A stretch of 64,000 nucleotides of DNA, taken from assembly GCA_965249765.1 (NCBI GenBank), contig CBDFMR010000005.1, forward strand, positions 620,001 through 684,000, written 5' to 3'. The notes below the pieces were generated by a model. The model worked only from the letters and a program-made list of their open reading frames with translations. It had not been told where the DNA came from and did not search any database. Source of the DNA: CBDFMR01 sp965249765. Lineage in GTDB: Bacteria > Bacteroidota > Bacteroidia > Chitinophagales > Saprospiraceae. This document shows positions 55,887-64,000 of this stretch, piece by piece; positions within the stretch are counted from its first letter, which is position 1; each line of letters opens with the position of its first letter. The translations under genes and the position numbers were made by a program.

Positions 55887-57185
55887 ATGTTAGGTTTCAT
55901 AAGCGAAGAAATACTTCATTACATCTGGAAATTCCAGTTGTTCAATCATAGTGGCCTTAAGACGTCGAAGAATGAAGTCATATCTGTTAAAAAAACTGGC
56001 ACTCACAATTATGACTCTGGTCCGGATTTCTCAAATGCACATATTAAGATTGCCGACAAGCGGTGGGTTGGTCATGTAGAGATCCATATAAAGTCATCAG
56101 ACTGGAATCAACACAAACACTCCCTTGATAGAGCTTATGATCAAGTGATTTTGCATGTCGTCTGGGAAAATGACAAGGACATATTTCATCCTTCGGGTGA
56201 ATTGATCCCTTGTGTTGAAATCAAGGGAAGAGTTTCCAGATCCATTTTTGACAAATACCTTGCATTAAAAAACAACGACAACTGGATCCCATGTGCAAGC
56301 CAGATCAATGAGGTCAATACCCTCCATGTCAAAAGTATGGTTCACCGAGCTGCCATCGATCGTCTGCAGATTAAGACTCAAGAGCTGTTTTCCCAGTGGG
56401 AAGCAAGCAATCAGGACTGGGAAGAAACATGTTATCGCCTTCTTTGTAAGTACTTGGGCGCTCGAGTCAACACCATTGCATTTGAAGCCCTGGCTAAGTC
56501 AACTCCCTTAAAAGTAATTCAAAAAATACGTCATGAGCCACTTCAAGTCGATGCTGTGTTATTTGGGCAAAGTGGTCTATTGCCCACAAGGCCCTCAGAG
56601 GATTATCCTCGACATTTGATCAGTGAATATTCTTTCTTAAAGTCTAAATTTGACTTGTCTCCCATTAATCCTGCCATTTGGAAATTCTCTCGCATGAGAC
56701 CACCCTCATTTCCCACAGTAAGGATATCTCAACTTGCCTCAATATTGAAAAAATACAATGGTCTCTTCAGCAAACTGCTAGATGCGTCTGAAATAAATGA
56801 ATATGTCGAACTATTTGCCGCGATACCAGATAGTTATTGGACGACGCATTACAGATTTGGAACCGTTGTCGAACAAAAATCCGCAAGTCTGGGAAAATCT
56901 ACGATAGACGTGCTTTTAATAAACTGTGTTGTACCTATGCTGTTTATGTATGGACATCAAATGGCAGAACCATATTTTAAAGAAAAGGCAATGACATTGC
57001 TTGAAAAAATAAAAGCTGAGAAAAACTCCATAATTAAGCAATGGAATAACTTGGGCATTGACAGCAGTACTGCTTTAGATTCTCAAGGTCTACTTCAGAT
57101 GAAAAGAAGCTATTGTGAGAAATCAAGATGCCTCGAATGTGGTATTGGAAATCAAATTCTAAAGATGTCTAATGCAAGGAGTTGA
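55887..57185 (+). CDS. DUF2851 family protein
   Basis: 432 residues, soluble. The start SEEILHYIWKFQLFN and the segment NAHIKIADKRWVGHVEIHIK fit DUF2851, a Bacteroidota family of unknown role. A Cys-rich C-terminus (YCEKSRCLECGIG) may bind metal. It overlaps lpxK by 14 nt. Confidence 0.8.
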   Translation: MLGFISEEILHYIWKFQLFNHSGLKTSKNEVISVKKTGTHNYDSGPDFSNAHIKIADKRWVGHVEIHIKSSDWNQHKHSLDRAYDQVILHVVWENDKDIFHPSGELIPCVEIKGRVSRSIFDKYLALKNNDNWIPCASQINEVNTLHVKSMVHRAAIDRLQIKTQELFSQWEASNQDWEETCYRLLCKYLGARVNTIAFEALAKSTPLKVIQKIRHEPLQVDAVLFGQSGLLPTRPSEDYPRHLISEYSFLKSKFDLSPINPAIWKFSRMRPPSFPTVRISQLASILKKYNGLFSKLLDASEINEYVELFAAIPDSYWTTHYRFGTVVEQKSASLGKSTIDVLLINCVVPMLFMYGHQMAEPYFKEKAMTLLEKIKAEKNSIIKQWNNLGIDSSTALDSQGLLQMKRSYCEKSRCLECGIGNQILKMSNARS

Positions 57186-58242
57186 TTTAGGACGGATACT
57201 TCTTTCCCCCTTTTCCTTACTTTATGGAATGGTGGTAAGTGCCCGTAATATGCTTTATGAGTCAGGTCTTCTCAAGTCAACCTCGTTCAGTTTACCGATA
57301 ATCAGTGTAGGCAATCTCAGCGTAGGTGGCGCAGGAAAAACTCCTCATGTAGAATACTTGGTCAAGCTCTTAGGTCCTTATCTGCTGTTGGGAATATTGA
57401 GCCGAGGATACAAAAGAAAAACAAAAGGGTTTCGTATTGTGGCAACTAATGATAATGTCCTTGCCGTGGGTGATGAACCTTTACAGTACAAAAGAAAATA
57501 TCCAGGTCTCACAGTAGCTGTTAGCGAAAGTAGAGCTCTTGGAATACCACAAATTCTCAAAAAGCATCCCTATATAAGGACCATCTTGCTTGATGATGCA
57601 TTTCAGCACAGGTCTGTCAATCCCAATGTTAATATTCTTTTGACCGATTACAACCATCCATATTCGAGAGATTTTTTATTGCCTGCTGGCAGATTAAGAG
57701 AATGGCGATCTTCAGCTGAAAGGGCTGACATCATAATTGTCAGCAAATGTCCTTTTAGTTCTACAGATATCGATAAAACCCGCATTGAAGATGAACTCAA
57801 TATTGGTGATCATCAACAAATATTCTATACTTATTACAGATATGGTCAAGCTTATGACCTGTTAAATCCCAAATTGAGAATATTGCCTGATAATTCAAGA
57901 AATGTCATCCTTCTCAGTGCCATTGCAAATACAAAGTATCTGAACCAATATCTAGATTCCTTCAACCTTAGAGTAAAACCAATGGAATATGAGGATCATC
58001 ATATCTACGGGAAAAGAGACATGGAGAATCTTGTGAAAGTATTTGAGAACTTTGGTGACCCTCATGATACAATCATCCTTACTACAGAGAAGGACGCCAT
58101 GAGGCTCGACATGCATAGAAATTACATTATAAGACAAGAACTACCTATTTTCGTACTCCCTATAGAAGTTGAGTTTCACTTTGGCGAGGGGTCGCGATTT
58201 GATGATCTCATCAAATCTTTATTATTGGACTTTAAATCATAG
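57172..58242 (+). CDS. lpxK: Tetraacyldisaccharide 4'-kinase
   Basis: 356 residues. Short N-terminal membrane segment, Walker A ISVGNLSVGGAGKTPHVEYL near residue 44, SRGYKRKTKGF near 79, DDAFQHRSVN near 140 and LLPAGRLREWRSS near 165. It phosphorylates the lipid A precursor, so the organism makes LPS or a related lipid A. Confidence 0.93.
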   Translation: MQGVDLGRILLSPFSLLYGMVVSARNMLYESGLLKSTSFSLPIISVGNLSVGGAGKTPHVEYLVKLLGPYLLLGILSRGYKRKTKGFRIVATNDNVLAVGDEPLQYKRKYPGLTVAVSESRALGIPQILKKHPYIRTILLDDAFQHRSVNPNVNILLTDYNHPYSRDFLLPAGRLREWRSSAERADIIIVSKCPFSSTDIDKTRIEDELNIGDHQQIFYTYYRYGQAYDLLNPKLRILPDNSRNVILLSAIANTKYLNQYLDSFNLRVKPMEYEDHHIYGKRDMENLVKVFENFGDPHDTIILTTEKDAMRLDMHRNYIIRQELPIFVLPIEVEFHFGEGSRFDDLIKSLLLDFKS

Positions 58243-58244
58243 CA

Positions 58245-60020
58245 TTGAGGAAACACCTGATATTTGCGATACTCCTTTGTACTGTACAATTGCTGGAAGG
58301 GCAATCCACATATACTTTGCCCGGGAATGAGCCCTATCATATTGTTGATAGATATGACATTATGTATGGTTTTGAAGGAATTCATACATCTATAAAATAC
58401 TTCCGCAAATCTGATGCTTCTCACTTGCTCTTTCATGAAGATCAGACATCTGTAGATCGCTATGATCTTGATTACTTACGAGAAAGCAACTTCTTGTTTA
58501 TTGAAAATGAAGTAGTAGACTCAAAATACAGTCCTGCATCCAAGTCATATATAGATAGCAGTGGTGTCTTTTATAGATTGGAGGACGATAGGAATAGCAA
58601 CGTTACAAAGGATTCAGAAAGAAATGGCTTCCTCGGTTATTTCTACAAGAGGCCATCATCATTCTATTATTTAGAGTCGGATTTTCTGAAACTATCAGTC
58701 AATCCTATTATCAATTTTAGATATGGAAACGCATCAGAGGATGAGAACGTCATTTTCCAGAATACACGGGGTTTACAGCTGGAAGGTCTGATAGATAACA
58801 AGGTTTATTTCTACACTGACATTATTGAAAACCAAGGTAGATTCAATAATTATATAGAAGAGCGTATATCAAAGTTTGAAGCTATTCCTGGATATGGAAG
58901 CTATAAGGACTTTCAGAGTTCTATATCTGACAGGCTCAATGGATATGACTTCCCTTCTGCCACTGCTTATGTAGGTCTTCCTGTTTCCCGACATATCAAC
59001 ATTGAACTAGGGCATGGGAGACATTTCATAGGGAATGGGTTCAATTCTCTATTGTTAGACGACTATCATCATAACTATTATTATCTCAAGTTTGACACTC
59101 GTGTTTGGAAGCTACATTATCAAAATATCTTTGCTGAGCTCAACCCCGTGAGTGCAAGACAAAATCCTGGAGATGTCCTTCTTCCCAAGAAATACATGGC
59201 TGCTCATTTTTTGAATTTCAAACCAAGGAAAAGTATTGAAATTGGACTTTTTGAGTCTGTTATTTTTAGTCGACCAAACCAGTTTGAGTTACAATACTTG
59301 AATCCTGTGATTCTATTTCGTACCGTAGAGTTTTTTCTGGATAGCCCTGACAATGTTATTATTGGACTGAATGGGAAATGGAATTTCCTCGACAAATTTT
59401 CGTTATACGGCCAATTTGTATTGGATGAGTTCAAGCTCAACGAACTCAAGGAGGGTTCAGGATGGTGGGGCAATAAATACGGAATTCAGCTAGGCTTAAA
59501 GGCGATTAACATTGCAGGGATTGATCACCTTGATGCTCAGGTGGAGTATAATGCAGTGCGACCCTACACATATTCCCATAGAGATTCCCTAGAAGGATTT
59601 CAAAATACCGTGGCCAATTACAGTCATTTCAACCAGCCTCTTGCCCATCCTTTAGGAGCAAATTTTGAGGAGTTGATATTAAGTATCAGATATAGGCCAC
59701 TCAATAAACTATTTCTCTCAGGAAAGTTTACCTCAGCCCGATATGGAGACGATCCCGAAGGACATAACTACGGTGGAAATGTTCTTTTGATGAATCAAAC
59801 CAGAGTATCGGATTTTGGCAATGAAATCGGGCAAGGTATCAGTACTAAGGTGACCTCATTAGAGTTCAACGCTTCCTATCAGGTCTTTCATGGCATGTTC
59901 ATTGATGCAACACTTTTAAACAGAATGAAAGACAGTGCAGTTGACGATCTTGATTTAGATACTAAATACATAGGCTTTGGACTTCGAGCCAATGTTGGTA
60001 ATATTAAATTGAATTATTAG
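58245..60020 (+). CDS. Wzi-like outer membrane beta-barrel protein
   Basis: 591 residues, TTG start 2 nt after lpxK. Signal peptide (HLIFAILLCTVQLLEGQ). Many aromatic-rich strands; the segments HINIELGHGRHFIGNGFNSL and ELQYLNPVILFRTVEFFL resemble Wzi/capsule assembly proteins of Bacteroidota. It probably anchors or exports surface polysaccharide, fitting the SLBB gene at 63618. Confidence 0.72.
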   Translation: MRKHLIFAILLCTVQLLEGQSTYTLPGNEPYHIVDRYDIMYGFEGIHTSIKYFRKSDASHLLFHEDQTSVDRYDLDYLRESNFLFIENEVVDSKYSPASKSYIDSSGVFYRLEDDRNSNVTKDSERNGFLGYFYKRPSSFYYLESDFLKLSVNPIINFRYGNASEDENVIFQNTRGLQLEGLIDNKVYFYTDIIENQGRFNNYIEERISKFEAIPGYGSYKDFQSSISDRLNGYDFPSATAYVGLPVSRHINIELGHGRHFIGNGFNSLLLDDYHHNYYYLKFDTRVWKLHYQNIFAELNPVSARQNPGDVLLPKKYMAAHFLNFKPRKSIEIGLFESVIFSRPNQFELQYLNPVILFRTVEFFLDSPDNVIIGLNGKWNFLDKFSLYGQFVLDEFKLNELKEGSGWWGNKYGIQLGLKAINIAGIDHLDAQVEYNAVRPYTYSHRDSLEGFQNTVANYSHFNQPLAHPLGANFEELILSIRYRPLNKLFLSGKFTSARYGDDPEGHNYGGNVLLMNQTRVSDFGNEIGQGISTKVTSLEFNASYQVFHGMFIDATLLNRMKDSAVDDLDLDTKYIGFGLRANVGNIKLNY

Positions 60021-60027
60021 ATAATAC

Positions 60028-63000
60028 ATGAACAAGGGGGGAGAAATACAAGATCTCTTGGAGAAGAGGATATTAGTGATGGATGGCGCCATGGGGACCA
60101 TGATTCAATCTTATAAGTTAAATGAAGAAGATTATCGAGGTACGCGATTTGCACAGTGGGAAAAAGATATCAAAGGAAATAATGATCTTTTGTCCATTAC
60201 TAAACCAGATGTTATAGCGGCAATACATAGAGAGTATCTAGAAGCTGGTGCTGACATAATTCTTACCAACACATTCAATGCAACTTCCGTTAGTCTAGAG
60301 GACTACTTGATGGGGGATTTAGCATATGAAATAAATTTTGAGTCTGCTAAGATCGCAAGAAAGTCCGTGGTAGGATTTAATTCTGCTACTCCCAGATTCG
60401 TTGCCGGATCTATGGGCCCAACTAATAAAACCGCCTCTATGTCACCGGATGTCAATAATCCCGGGTACAGAGCCGTGGGGTTTGATGACTTAATGGAAGC
60501 CTATTATGAGCAAGCAAGAGGGTTGATGGATGGTGGAGTTGATATTTTGATTGTAGAGACAATATTCGATACCTTAAATTGCAAAGCGGCACTCTATGCC
60601 ATTGACCGACTGTTTGAAGAAAGAAAAGAAAAGATACCTGTCATGATCTCTGGTACCATTACAGATGCAAGCGGTCGCACCTTGAGTGGCCAGACTGTTG
60701 AAGCTTTTTACATTTCTGTCAATCATATAGACCATCTATCTATAGGACTTAATTGTGCGCTAGGTGCTGAGGAACTAAGACCACATTTAAATGATTTATC
60801 AAGGATAGCTACCTCATTTATCAGCGCCCACCCTAATGCTGGATTACCAAATGAATTTGGTGAATATGATCAAGGACCAGAGGCAATGAAAAATTATATC
60901 AAAGATTTTGCAGAGGCTGGCTTGGTAAATATTGTGGGAGGGTGTTGTGGAACGACTCCTCCTCATATACGTGCCATGGCTGATGCCGTTAAGGGGATGA
61001 CACCAAGGAAGAGGCTTAAACCAAGTGGACTAACATCTTATGCCGGGCTTGAACCTCTTATAGTAAGGAAAGATCTAAATTTTATCAATATTGGAGAGCG
61101 GACCAATGTAACGGGCTCTAGAAAATTCGCTAGATTAATAGGTGATAATAATTATGAAGCTGCTATAGAAGTAGCACGCCAGCAAGTGGAAGGAGGTGCT
61201 CAGGTCATCGACGTTAATATGGATGAAGGTATGTTGGATTCAGAGGCAGCAATGACTAAATTTCTTAATCTATTGATGGCTGAGCCAGACATAGCTCGTC
61301 TTCCAATAATGCTCGACTCCTCTAAATTCTCGGTGATCGAGGCCGGATTAAAATGTGTTCAGGGAAAATGTATCGTTAATTCTATTTCATTAAAAGAAGG
61401 CGAAAATCAGTTTCGATATCAGGCCAATATTATCCGTCGTTATGGAGCAGCGGCCGTGGTCATGGCATTTGACGAAGATGGGCAAGCAGATACAATAGAG
61501 CGGAAAGTGAACATCTGTTCAAGGGCATATGACATATTGGTGGACGAACTAAGGTGGAAACCAGAGGACATTATATTTGACCCCAATATTTTTGCTGTAG
61601 CTACTGGCATTGAAGAACACAATGAATATGCCATCAATTTCATCGACGCCACAAGACAGATAAAGTTGAATTGTCCAGGAGTTAAAATCAGTGGCGGAGT
61701 GAGTAATATATCTTTTTCTTTCAGAGGCAATGACGTTGTGAGAGAAGCCATGCATTCCTCATTTCTTTATCATGCTATAGATGCTGGAATGGACATGGGT
61801 ATAGTAAATGCTGGAATGATAGAGGTTTATGAAGAAATCGACCCTACACTTCTTATAAAGGTGGAGGACGTGTTGTTCAATCGTAAGCCTACTGCCACCG
61901 AAAGCCTTGTAGCTTATGCAGAAAATGTCAAAGGAAAAGGGAAGACGCTCGAGAAAGACGAATCCTGGAGACTTGAAGATGTCGAGAGCAGGTTAAGTCA
62001 TTCATTGGTCAGGGGAATTGATGAATATATAGAAGAAGATATATTAGAGGCATTTGATAAATACGGAAAACCCTTGTCCGTTATTGAAGGTCCATTGATG
62101 GATGGGATGAATATTGTGGGAGATTTGTTTGGTGCTGGAAAGATGTTTCTACCACAAGTGGTAAAGAGCGCAAGGGTTATGAAAAAAGGTGTGGCCGTAC
62201 TTATGCCTTATCTTGATGAAGAGAAGCTGAGGCAAAAGAAGTCTGAGAAGGGAAAGATACTACTGGCAACTGTAAAGGGGGATGTGCATGATATCGGTAA
62301 GAATATCGTAGGAGTAGTATTGGGATGTAATAATTATGAGGTTATAGATTTGGGCGTAATGGTGCCATGTCAGAAAATTCTTGACGAGGCCAAAAGACTA
62401 AATGTTGATGTCATTGGACTCAGTGGTCTGATTACGCCATCACTGGACGAAATGGTTCATCTAGCAGAAGAACTCGAGAAAACGAACTTAAAAGTTCCAC
62501 TTTTGATAGGTGGGGCGACCACCTCAAGAATACATACTGCGGTAAAAATAGATCCTAAGTATTCTGGTCCTGTGATTCATGTGTTGGATGCCTCTAGAAG
62601 CGTTCCAGTGGTCAGTACCCTTCTGAGTGAAGAGGAAAATACAGCATCCGACCTCATCCTTGAAACTAAGAAATCGTATCACGACTTGCGAGAGAAAAGA
62701 AGAGATCGTGACCAATCTAAGGTCTTCGTTGATATAGAATATGCACGAGCAAACAAGCCAGTTCTAGACTGGAACACCTATCAACCCCCTATTCCAGGAT
62801 TTACAGGAGTAAAGGTGTTTCATGAATACGATTTAGAAGAACTAGTTCCTTATATAGACTGGTCGCCATTCTTCAGTAGCTGGCAGTTGGCGGGAAAATA
62901 TCCTTCAATTCTAGAGGATTCTCTTGTTGGTGTTGAAGCTAAAAAGCTACATATGGACGCTTTGGAGATGTTGGATCACATTATCACTGAACACTGGATT

Positions 63001-63612
63001 ACGGCAAAAGCCGTCATTGGGATATTTCCAGCACAATCTTTGCAGGAATCTATTATAGTGTATGATAATTGGGAAGAGAGGAAGGTTGTCACGCAGTTAG
63101 ATCACCTCAGACAGCTGAGGAAGAAGGCTTCTGGATTGCCCTATTATTGTTTGAGTGACTTTATTGCTCCAGAGCAATCTAAAGTGGAGGATTATGTAGG
63201 TGCTTTTGCTGTGACTAGTGGTTTGGGTATTGAGGAAAAGGTCAAGGAGTTTCAAGAAAATCATGACGATTATAAAGCTATTCTCCTGAAGTCATTGGCA
63301 GATAGATTGGCAGAAGCACTAGCGGAGAGAATGCATGAAAGAGTGCGACGAGAGTTTTGGTCATATGAAGGCGAAAATATGTTGACTAACGAAGACTTAA
63401 TCAAAGAAAAATACGTTGGTATCAGGCCGGCCCCGGGTTATCCTGCCTGTCCTGTACACAGCGAAAAAAGAAAACTATTTGACTTGCTTAATGTAGAGGA
63501 AAATATCGAAATTTCGTTGACAGAAAATTATGCGATGCACCCTGCAGCATCGGTATCAGGATGGTACTTTAGTCACCCGGAGAGTAAGTATTTTACAGTA
63601 AAACAGGATTGA
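60028..63612 (+). CDS. metH: Cobalamin-dependent methionine synthase
   Basis: 1194 residues with all four modules: homocysteine-binding (zinc Cys pair in GGCCGTTPPH near 305), methyl-THF-binding (ERTNVTGSRKFARLI near 356), cobalamin-binding (GDVHDIGKNIVGVVLGC near 752 with the axial His) and SAM-reactivation (RPAPGYPACPVH near 1132). Full length. It needs vitamin B12; no cobalamin riboswitch fits in the 7 nt before the start. Confidence 0.96.
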   Translation: MNKGGEIQDLLEKRILVMDGAMGTMIQSYKLNEEDYRGTRFAQWEKDIKGNNDLLSITKPDVIAAIHREYLEAGADIILTNTFNATSVSLEDYLMGDLAYEINFESAKIARKSVVGFNSATPRFVAGSMGPTNKTASMSPDVNNPGYRAVGFDDLMEAYYEQARGLMDGGVDILIVETIFDTLNCKAALYAIDRLFEERKEKIPVMISGTITDASGRTLSGQTVEAFYISVNHIDHLSIGLNCALGAEELRPHLNDLSRIATSFISAHPNAGLPNEFGEYDQGPEAMKNYIKDFAEAGLVNIVGGCCGTTPPHIRAMADAVKGMTPRKRLKPSGLTSYAGLEPLIVRKDLNFINIGERTNVTGSRKFARLIGDNNYEAAIEVARQQVEGGAQVIDVNMDEGMLDSEAAMTKFLNLLMAEPDIARLPIMLDSSKFSVIEAGLKCVQGKCIVNSISLKEGENQFRYQANIIRRYGAAAVVMAFDEDGQADTIERKVNICSRAYDILVDELRWKPEDIIFDPNIFAVATGIEEHNEYAINFIDATRQIKLNCPGVKISGGVSNISFSFRGNDVVREAMHSSFLYHAIDAGMDMGIVNAGMIEVYEEIDPTLLIKVEDVLFNRKPTATESLVAYAENVKGKGKTLEKDESWRLEDVESRLSHSLVRGIDEYIEEDILEAFDKYGKPLSVIEGPLMDGMNIVGDLFGAGKMFLPQVVKSARVMKKGVAVLMPYLDEEKLRQKKSEKGKILLATVKGDVHDIGKNIVGVVLGCNNYEVIDLGVMVPCQKILDEAKRLNVDVIGLSGLITPSLDEMVHLAEELEKTNLKVPLLIGGATTSRIHTAVKIDPKYSGPVIHVLDASRSVPVVSTLLSEEENTASDLILETKKSYHDLREKRRDRDQSKVFVDIEYARANKPVLDWNTYQPPIPGFTGVKVFHEYDLEELVPYIDWSPFFSSWQLAGKYPSILEDSLVGVEAKKLHMDALEMLDHIITEHWITAKAVIGIFPAQSLQESIIVYDNWEERKVVTQLDHLRQLRKKASGLPYYCLSDFIAPEQSKVEDYVGAFAVTSGLGIEEKVKEFQENHDDYKAILLKSLADRLAEALAERMHERVRREFWSYEGENMLTNEDLIKEKYVGIRPAPGYPACPVHSEKRKLFDLLNVEENIEISLTENYAMHPAASVSGWYFSHPESKYFTVKQD

Positions 63613-63617
63613 AAGTA

Positions 63618-64000
63618 ATGATGAAATATATACAAATTGTAGGACTGCTAGTAATATTTTGCACTCTTTGCGAGCCCGTTTTATCGCAAACCAACGCTGA
63701 AGAAAGAGCAAGGACTGAACTAAACAGAAAAGGTTTGGATGAAGCTGCTGTAAGAGAACGGTTGGCGAAAAGAGGAGTTGACTTGGACAATATTAACCCA
63801 GATAATCCAGGTCAAGTGTTCGCTGCTGAAAAAGCACTCCGTGAGGTTATTGCAGAACTCGAAGCTGAACAAGTGTCAAAAGGTACTACAAGGGACACTA
63901 TAAAACCACTCGAAGAGATTTCAGATCAGCAGGCAAAAGAATTGGCTAGAGGTGGCGAGGACATTTCAGATGCTATTAAAGAAGGTGCAACACTTGAGGA
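63618..64000 (+). CDS. SLBB-type polysaccharide export protein, N-terminal part
   Basis: 127 residues to the window edge. Signal peptide (IQIVGLLVIFCTLCEPVLSQ), then ELNRKGLDEAAVRERLAKRG and NINPDNPGQVFAAEKALREV, the charged helical leader typical of large Bacteroidota SLBB/Wza-like capsule exporters. The polysaccharide-export and SLBB domains would lie beyond the edge. Confidence 0.7.
   Translation, partial: MMKYIQIVGLLVIFCTLCEPVLSQTNAEERARTELNRKGLDEAAVRERLAKRGVDLDNINPDNPGQVFAAEKALREVIAELEAEQVSKGTTRDTIKPLEEISDQQAKELARGGEDISDAIKEGATLE

Noticed and set aside
60021..60027. Cobalamin riboswitch before metH
   Set aside because: Only 7 nt separate metH from the upstream gene, and no cobalamin-riboswitch core is visible.

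Overview
The window looks like chromosome of a Bacteroidota bacterium, most likely from the Saprospiria/Saprospiraceae side. The evidence is AT-rich DNA without clear Shine-Dalgarno sequences, TAnnTTTG-type promoter boxes, type IX secretion (T9SS) C-terminal domains, a very long HYR/dockerin-like surface protein, a COX15-type heme A synthase, DUF4175/DUF4153/DUF2851 proteins and a SLBB export protein. Two parS sites (one perfect) at 4.24-4.30 kb suggest the window lies near the replication origin.

Layout. 0-3.2 kb: a large VCBS/ASPIC-UnbV lipoprotein running off the left edge. 3.3-7.9 kb: homoserine kinase, the parS pair, an internally deleted M1 aminopeptidase pseudogene, an alpha/beta hydrolase, heme A synthase, then AT-rich DNA with decayed dtd and MazG-like genes. 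7.9-14.6 kb: a tightly packed plus-strand run (peptide ABC permease, SpoIIE phosphatase, TM2/TPR protein, CBS protein, POTRA/barrel protein, NAD kinase, cyclase-family protein). 14.6-16.1 kb: gene-poor DNA with an ORF-less group II intron. 16.1-26.3 kb: a minus-strand block (DEAD-box helicase, VF530 protein, DUF4153 protein, YbeY, RsbW-like kinase, DUF4175 protein, membrane protein, FTCD). 26.4-29.3 kb: a secreted protein, an MFS transporter and tRNA-Val. 29.4-34.2 kb: a polysaccharide operon (Wzx, Wzz-like, O-antigen ligase, FkbM methyltransferase). 34.3-39.5 kb: the giant HYR protein and its terminator.

39.6-49.7 kb is a mobile-element graveyard: a frameshifted IS200/IS605 copy, an SNF2/SWIM helicase, a CHAT-protein tail cut off by an IS4-like transposase fragment, a truncated IS21, a metallo-beta-lactamase fragment, an IS1634 tail and an ISKra4-like tail. 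A sigma factor, a small anti-sigma-like protein and release factor 1 survive within it. 49.8-64 kb is a largely intact plus-strand run: M16 peptidase homologue, MreBCD, PBP2, DHFR, DUF2851 protein, LpxK, Wzi-like barrel, MetH and the start of a SLBB export protein.

The most unusual signal is a dispersed family of short palindromes (TGAACnACCCCG ... GGGGTATC or GGAATTC). They sit at gene 3' ends, often supplying the stop codon, and at the breakpoints of internally deleted or truncated genes.
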